From positions 1,116,001 to 1,180,000 of the forward strand of contig NZ_BNBD01000001.1 in NCBI RefSeq assembly GCF_014654785.1: a stretch of DNA of 64,000 bases. The letters run 5' to 3'. A program made the position numbers and the translations under genes. This document shows, piece by piece, positions 60,880 through 64,000 of the stretch. Every line of letters begins with the position of its first letter. The stretch's first letter is position 1. The notes beneath the pieces were generated by a model. It was not told the DNA's origin. It saw nothing but the letters and a program-made list of their open reading frames with translations, and did no database searches. The stretch comes from Streptomyces mashuensis (lineage in GTDB: Bacteria; Actinomycetota; Actinomycetes; Streptomycetales; Streptomycetaceae).

Positions 60880-63800
60880 ATGCGTCACCACCCGGCCGCG
60901 TCCCCCAGCCACCCCCGCGAGGTCCCGGAACCCGCCGGACTCCCGCTGCTCGCCGCCCAGTCCGGCATCCTCCACGCCCAGGCGCTCGCCCCCGGCAGCC
61001 CCGTCTTCAACACCGGCGACACCGTCGACATCCACGGCCCCCTGGACACCGGCCACTTCGAGCAGGCGCTGCGCCGCACCGCCGGCGAGGCCGAGACGCT
61101 CTCCGTGCTCGCCGTCCCCGGCGACCACCCCCACCAGCGCACCGGCGCCGCCGGCCCCTGGCAGCTGCACCACGTCGACCTGCGCACCGCCGCCGACCCC
61201 GCCGCCGCGGCCGACGCCTGGGCCCGCGCCGACCTCGCCCGGCCCGTCGACCCCGCCCGCGGGCCCCTGGTCACCCAGGCCCTGTTCCGCCTCGCCGACG
61301 AGCACTACCGCTGGTACCAGCGCGTCCACCACTTCGCCGTCGACGCCTACGCCCTCACCCTCATCGGCCGCCGCGTCGCCGAGGTCTACACCGCCCTCGT
61401 CACCGGCACCGACCCCGCGCCCCGCACCTTCGGCACCCTGCGCGAACTCACCGACGACGAGGCCGCGTACCGCGCCGGCGAACGCCACGCCGCCGACCGC
61501 GACTTCTGGCGCCGGCGCCTGGCCGACGCGCCCGCCCCCGCCTCCTTCTCCGACCGCCCCGCCACTCCCGCCGGCCCCGCTCTGCGCCACACCGCCGACC
61601 TGCCCGCCGGCACCGTCGACCGCCTCCAGGCCGCCGCCGAGACCGCCCGCGCCACCTGGGCCGAACTCCTCGTCGCCGCCACCGCCGGCTACGTCCACCG
61701 CGTCACCGGCGCCCACGACGTCGTCCTCGGCCTGCCCCTGACCAACCGTCACGGCCGCGCCGCCCTGCGCACCCCCGCCATGACCGTCAACGTCCTGCCC
61801 CTGCGCCTCGGCGTGCGCCCCCAGGACACCGCCGCCGAACTCCTGCGCCGCGTGGTGCTCGAGATCCGCGCCGTCCGCCGCCACCAGCGCCACCGCCAGG
61901 AGGACCTGCGCCGCGACCTCGGCCTCACCGACCCCGTGCAGCCGCTGTTCGGGCCGATGGTCAACATCAAGCCCTTCGAGGCCGACCTCGACTTCGCCGG
62001 CCTGCCCGGCGTCGTCCGCAACCTCGCCGCCGGCCCCGTCGACGACCTGGCCGTCGGCGTCACCCCCCGCCCCGGCGGCGCCCTGCGCCTCGTCCTCGAC
62101 GCCCACCCCGGCCGCTACGACACCGCCGCCCTCGCCACCCACGAACGCGGGCTGCGCCGCTACCTCGACGCCCTCACCACCCTCCTGCGGGACGACCCGC
62201 AGCGTCCCCTGGGCACCATCGACCTGCTCACCACGGCGGAGATACGTTCCGCCACCGCCGGCCGCACCGAACCGCCCGTCCCGCACACCCTGCCGGAACT
62301 CCTCGCCATGCAGGCCGCCCGCACCCCCGGGGCGGTCGCCGTGCGCGGCACCGACGCCACCCTCACGTTCGCCGCCCTCGACGCCGCCGCCAACCGCCTC
62401 GCCCACGAGCTGCGCGCCGCCGGCCTCACCCCCGGCACCCCCGTCGCCGTCGCCCTGCCCCGCGGCGCCCGCACCGTCGTCGCCCAGTTCGCCGTCCTCA
62501 AGGCCGGCGGCGTCTGCCAGACGCTCGACCTCGGCCACCCGCCGCAGCGCCTGGCCGCCGTGCTCGACGACACCCGCCCCGGCCACGTCATCACCACCAC
62601 GGACGCGGTCACCGTCCTGCCCGGCCACGACCTGCCCGTCCTCCTCCTCGACGACCCCGCCACCCGCGCCCGCCTCGACGCCCGGCCCGCCACCGCCCCC
62701 GACGCCTCCGGCCCGGGCCAGGCCGCGTACGTCATCCACACCTCGGGCTCCACCGGCCGCCCCAAGGGCGTCCTCGTCACCCACGCCTCCCTGGCCAACC
62801 TGTACGCCGGGCACGGCACCGACCACATCGACCCCGCCACCGCCCGCGCCGGACGCGACCGGCTGCGCGTGGCCCACAACGCCTCGTTCGCCTTCGACGC
62901 CTCCTGGGACCCCGTCATCTGGATGGTCCACGGCCACGAACTGCACGTCCTCGACGACACCGCCTACCGCGACCCCGCCCTCCTCACCGCGTACGTCCAC
63001 GAGCACCGCATCGACTACCTCGACGCCACCCCCTCCTACCTCGACGCCCTCCTCGCCGAGGGCCTCCTCGACACGGACCGCCACCGGCCCTCCGTCGTCG
63101 TCGCCGGCGGCGAACCCGTGCCCGGGCCGCTGTGGAGACGCCTGGCCGCCACCCCCGGCGTCACCCCCCTCGACCTCTACGGCCCCACCGAGACCACCGT
63201 CGACGCCTACGCCTGGCAGCCCGGCCCCACGCCCGGCGCCCCGCCCACCGGGCAGCCCGTGCGCGGCTCCCGCACCTACGTCCTCGACACCTGCCTGCGC
63301 CCCACCGCCCCCGGTGTCACCGGCGAGCTGTACGTCGCCGGCGCCTGCCTCGCCGCCGGCTACCTCGGCCGCCCCGGCCCGACCGCCGAACGCTTCGTCG
63401 CCGACCCCTTCGGCGCCCTCCACGGCGAACCCGGCGCCCGCATGTACCGCACCGGCGACCTCGTGCGCCGCCGCCCCGACGGCACCCTGGAGTTCCTCGG
63501 CCGCGCCGACGAACAGGTCAAGATCCGCGGCTTCCGCGTCGAACCCGGCGAGGTCCAGGCCCTGCTGGCCGCCCACCCCTCCGTCGCGCACGCCGCCGTC
63601 GTCGCCCGCGACAGCGCCACCGGCCCCCGCCTCCTCGCCTACGCCGTCCCCGCCGGCGGCACGCCCTGCGACCCCGAGGAGCTCCGCGCCCACCTCGCCG
63701 CACGGCTGCCCGCAGCCGCCGTGCCCGCCGCCGTCGTCCTCCTCGACGCGCTGCCCCGCACCGCCAACGACAAGCTCGACCACCGCGCCCTGCCCGACCC

Positions 63801-64000
63801 CGGGCCCGCCCCGGCCGGACCGGGCACCACCGGGCACGCCGGCCCCCGCACCGCCCACGAGGACATCGTCCGCGGCCTGTTCGCCTCGGTCCTCGGCCTC
63901 GACACCCCACCGGACCCGCACACCAGCCTCTTCGACCTCGGCGGTCACTCCCTGACCGCCGGCCGTCTCGCCGCCCGCCTCCGCGACACCTTCGGCACCC
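60880..64000 (+). CDS. Siderophore-type nonribosomal peptide synthetase, first module (runs off window)
   Basis: About 1040 residues are visible, arranged C-A-PCP as in EntF/DhbF. The condensation domain spans about residues 20-440, with active-site HHFAVDAY (H150-H151, D155; the usual final Gly is Ala). The adenylation domain spans about 468-960: [14 protein letters not shown] at 617, [38 protein letters not shown], and the A10 lysine in [14 protein letters not shown]. The carrier domain has LGGHSL with the pantetheine serine S1024. An N-terminal C domain implies an upstream aryl or acyl carrier partner in trans. I could not assign the amino acid reliably. The iron box upstream makes it a siderophore enzyme. 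Confidence 0.95.
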   Translation, partial: MRHHPAASPSHPREVPEPAGLPLLAAQSGILHAQALAPGSPVFNTGDTVDIHGPLDTGHFEQALRRTAGEAETLSVLAVPGDHPHQRTGAAGPWQLHHVDLRTAADPAAAADAWARADLARPVDPARGPLVTQALFRLADEHYRWYQRVHHFAVDAYALTLIGRRVAEVYTALVTGTDPAPRTFGTLRELTDDEAAYRAGERHAADRDFWRRRLADAPAPASFSDRPATPAGPALRHTADLPAGTVDRLQAAAETARATWAELLVAATAGYVHRVTGAHDVVLGLPLTNRHGRAALRTPAMTVNVLPLRLGVRPQDTAAELLRRVVLEIRAVRRHQRHRQEDLRRDLGLTDPVQPLFGPMVNIKPFEADLDFAGLPGVVRNLAAGPVDDLAVGVTPRPGGALRLVLDAHPGRYDTAALATHERGLRRYLDALTTLLRDDPQRPLGTIDLLTTAEIRSATAGRTEPPVPHTLPELLAMQAARTPGAVAVRGTDATLTFAALDAAANRLAHELRAAGLTPGTPVAVALPRGARTVVAQFAVLKAGGVCQTLDLGHPPQRLAAVLDDTRPGHVITTTDAVTVLPGHDLPVLLLDDPATRARLDARPATAPDASGPGQAAYVIHTSGSTGRPKGVLVTHASLANLYAGHGTDHIDPATARAGRDRLRVAHNASFAFDASWDPVIWMVHGHELHVLDDTAYRDPALLTAYVHEHRIDYLDATPSYLDALLAEGLLDTDRHRPSVVVAGGEPVPGPLWRRLAATPGVTPLDLYGPTETTVDAYAWQPGPTPGAPPTGQPVRGSRTYVLDTCLRPTAPGVTGELYVAGACLAAGYLGRPGPTAERFVADPFGALHGEPGARMYRTGDLVRRRPDGTLEFLGRADEQVKIRGFRVEPGEVQALLAAHPSVAHAAVVARDSATGPRLLAYAVPAGGTPCDPEELRAHLAARLPAAAVPAAVVLLDALPRTANDKLDHRALPDPGPAPAGPGTTGHAGPRTAHEDIVRGLFASVLGLDTPPDPHTSLFDLGGHSLTAGRLAARLRDTFGT

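Noticed and set aside
60856-63948. Leftward open frame of about 1030 codons, Gly/Val-rich
   Set aside because: Exact antisense of the NRPS module, whose C, A and PCP motifs are unmistakable. The glycine-rich pattern is the mirror of its codon bias.

Overview
The window reads as chromosomal DNA of a Streptomyces or close relative. Base composition is very high in G+C, codon use is strongly biased to G/C in the third position, GTG starts are common, and rare TTA (bldA-type) codons occur in a few accessory genes. Iron boxes of the DmdR/IdeR type, a PHO-box-like tandem repeat, TAT signal sequences and many families typical of the genus are also visible. I found no tRNA, rRNA, insertion sequence or CRISPR array.

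Layout. 1-9.2 kb: housekeeping and membrane genes: a mug-type glycosylase fragment, purB, a small secreted peptide, an SGNH hydrolase, a CNNM/CorC pair, a methyltransferase, and an acyl-CoA dehydrogenase divergent from a TetR regulator, then peptide deformylase. 9.3-13.8 kb: murT-gatD (lipid II amidation), a phosphofructokinase, a CtaG-like protein and a 52-residue membrane protein. 13.8-16.9 kb: an SSI-type protease inhibitor, a YncE-like propeller, and a LysR regulator coupled to a PPOX-family protein. 17.0-21.8 kb: a compact, more A/T-rich biosynthetic island, 2OG-Fe(II) oxygenase, cyclodipeptide-synthase-like protein, MFS exporter and FAD oxidoreductase, with TTA codons in the first and last genes. 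21.8-28.3 kb: a secreted tripeptidyl aminopeptidase and the urease operon ureA-B-C-F-G-D (minus strand, no ureE). 28.3-29.7 kb: a long leader with a c-di-AMP-riboswitch-like element ahead of an NlpC/P60 hydrolase. 30.4-35.1 kb: biotin genes, bioF divergent from bioB-bioA-bioD. 35.1-40.1 kb: a phosphopantetheinyl transferase, a cholesterol oxidase and a PIG-L deacetylase fused to a propeller. 40.4-47.5 kb: a GNAT enzyme, a membrane protein, a polyprenyl synthase coupled to a TPR protein, a secreted phospholipase D behind a PHO-box-like repeat, and a D,D-carboxypeptidase. 47.5-52.5 kb: an alpha/beta hydrolase, a WS/DGAT-like acyltransferase and a glycosyltransferase (possibly glycolipid-forming), divergent from a class V aminotransferase. 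52.5-57.4 kb: a toxin/antitoxin-like pair, a small secreted protein, a split FluG-like amidohydrolase/glutamine-synthetase pair and a serine hydrolase. 57.6-64 kb: two unknown small proteins, then an iron-regulated siderophore region (iron box, siderophore-binding lipoprotein, M20 hydrolase, second iron box, and an NRPS running off the right edge).

The most novel-looking unit is the 17.0-21.8 kb island. The second protein lacks strong overall identity to enzymes I can recall, but keeps the catalytic layout of tRNA-dependent cyclodipeptide synthases of the XYP subgroup. Next to it are two oxidative tailoring enzymes and an exporter, which together suggest a small oxidised diketopiperazine-type product under bldA control. 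That reading is inference from sequence alone; no database search was run.
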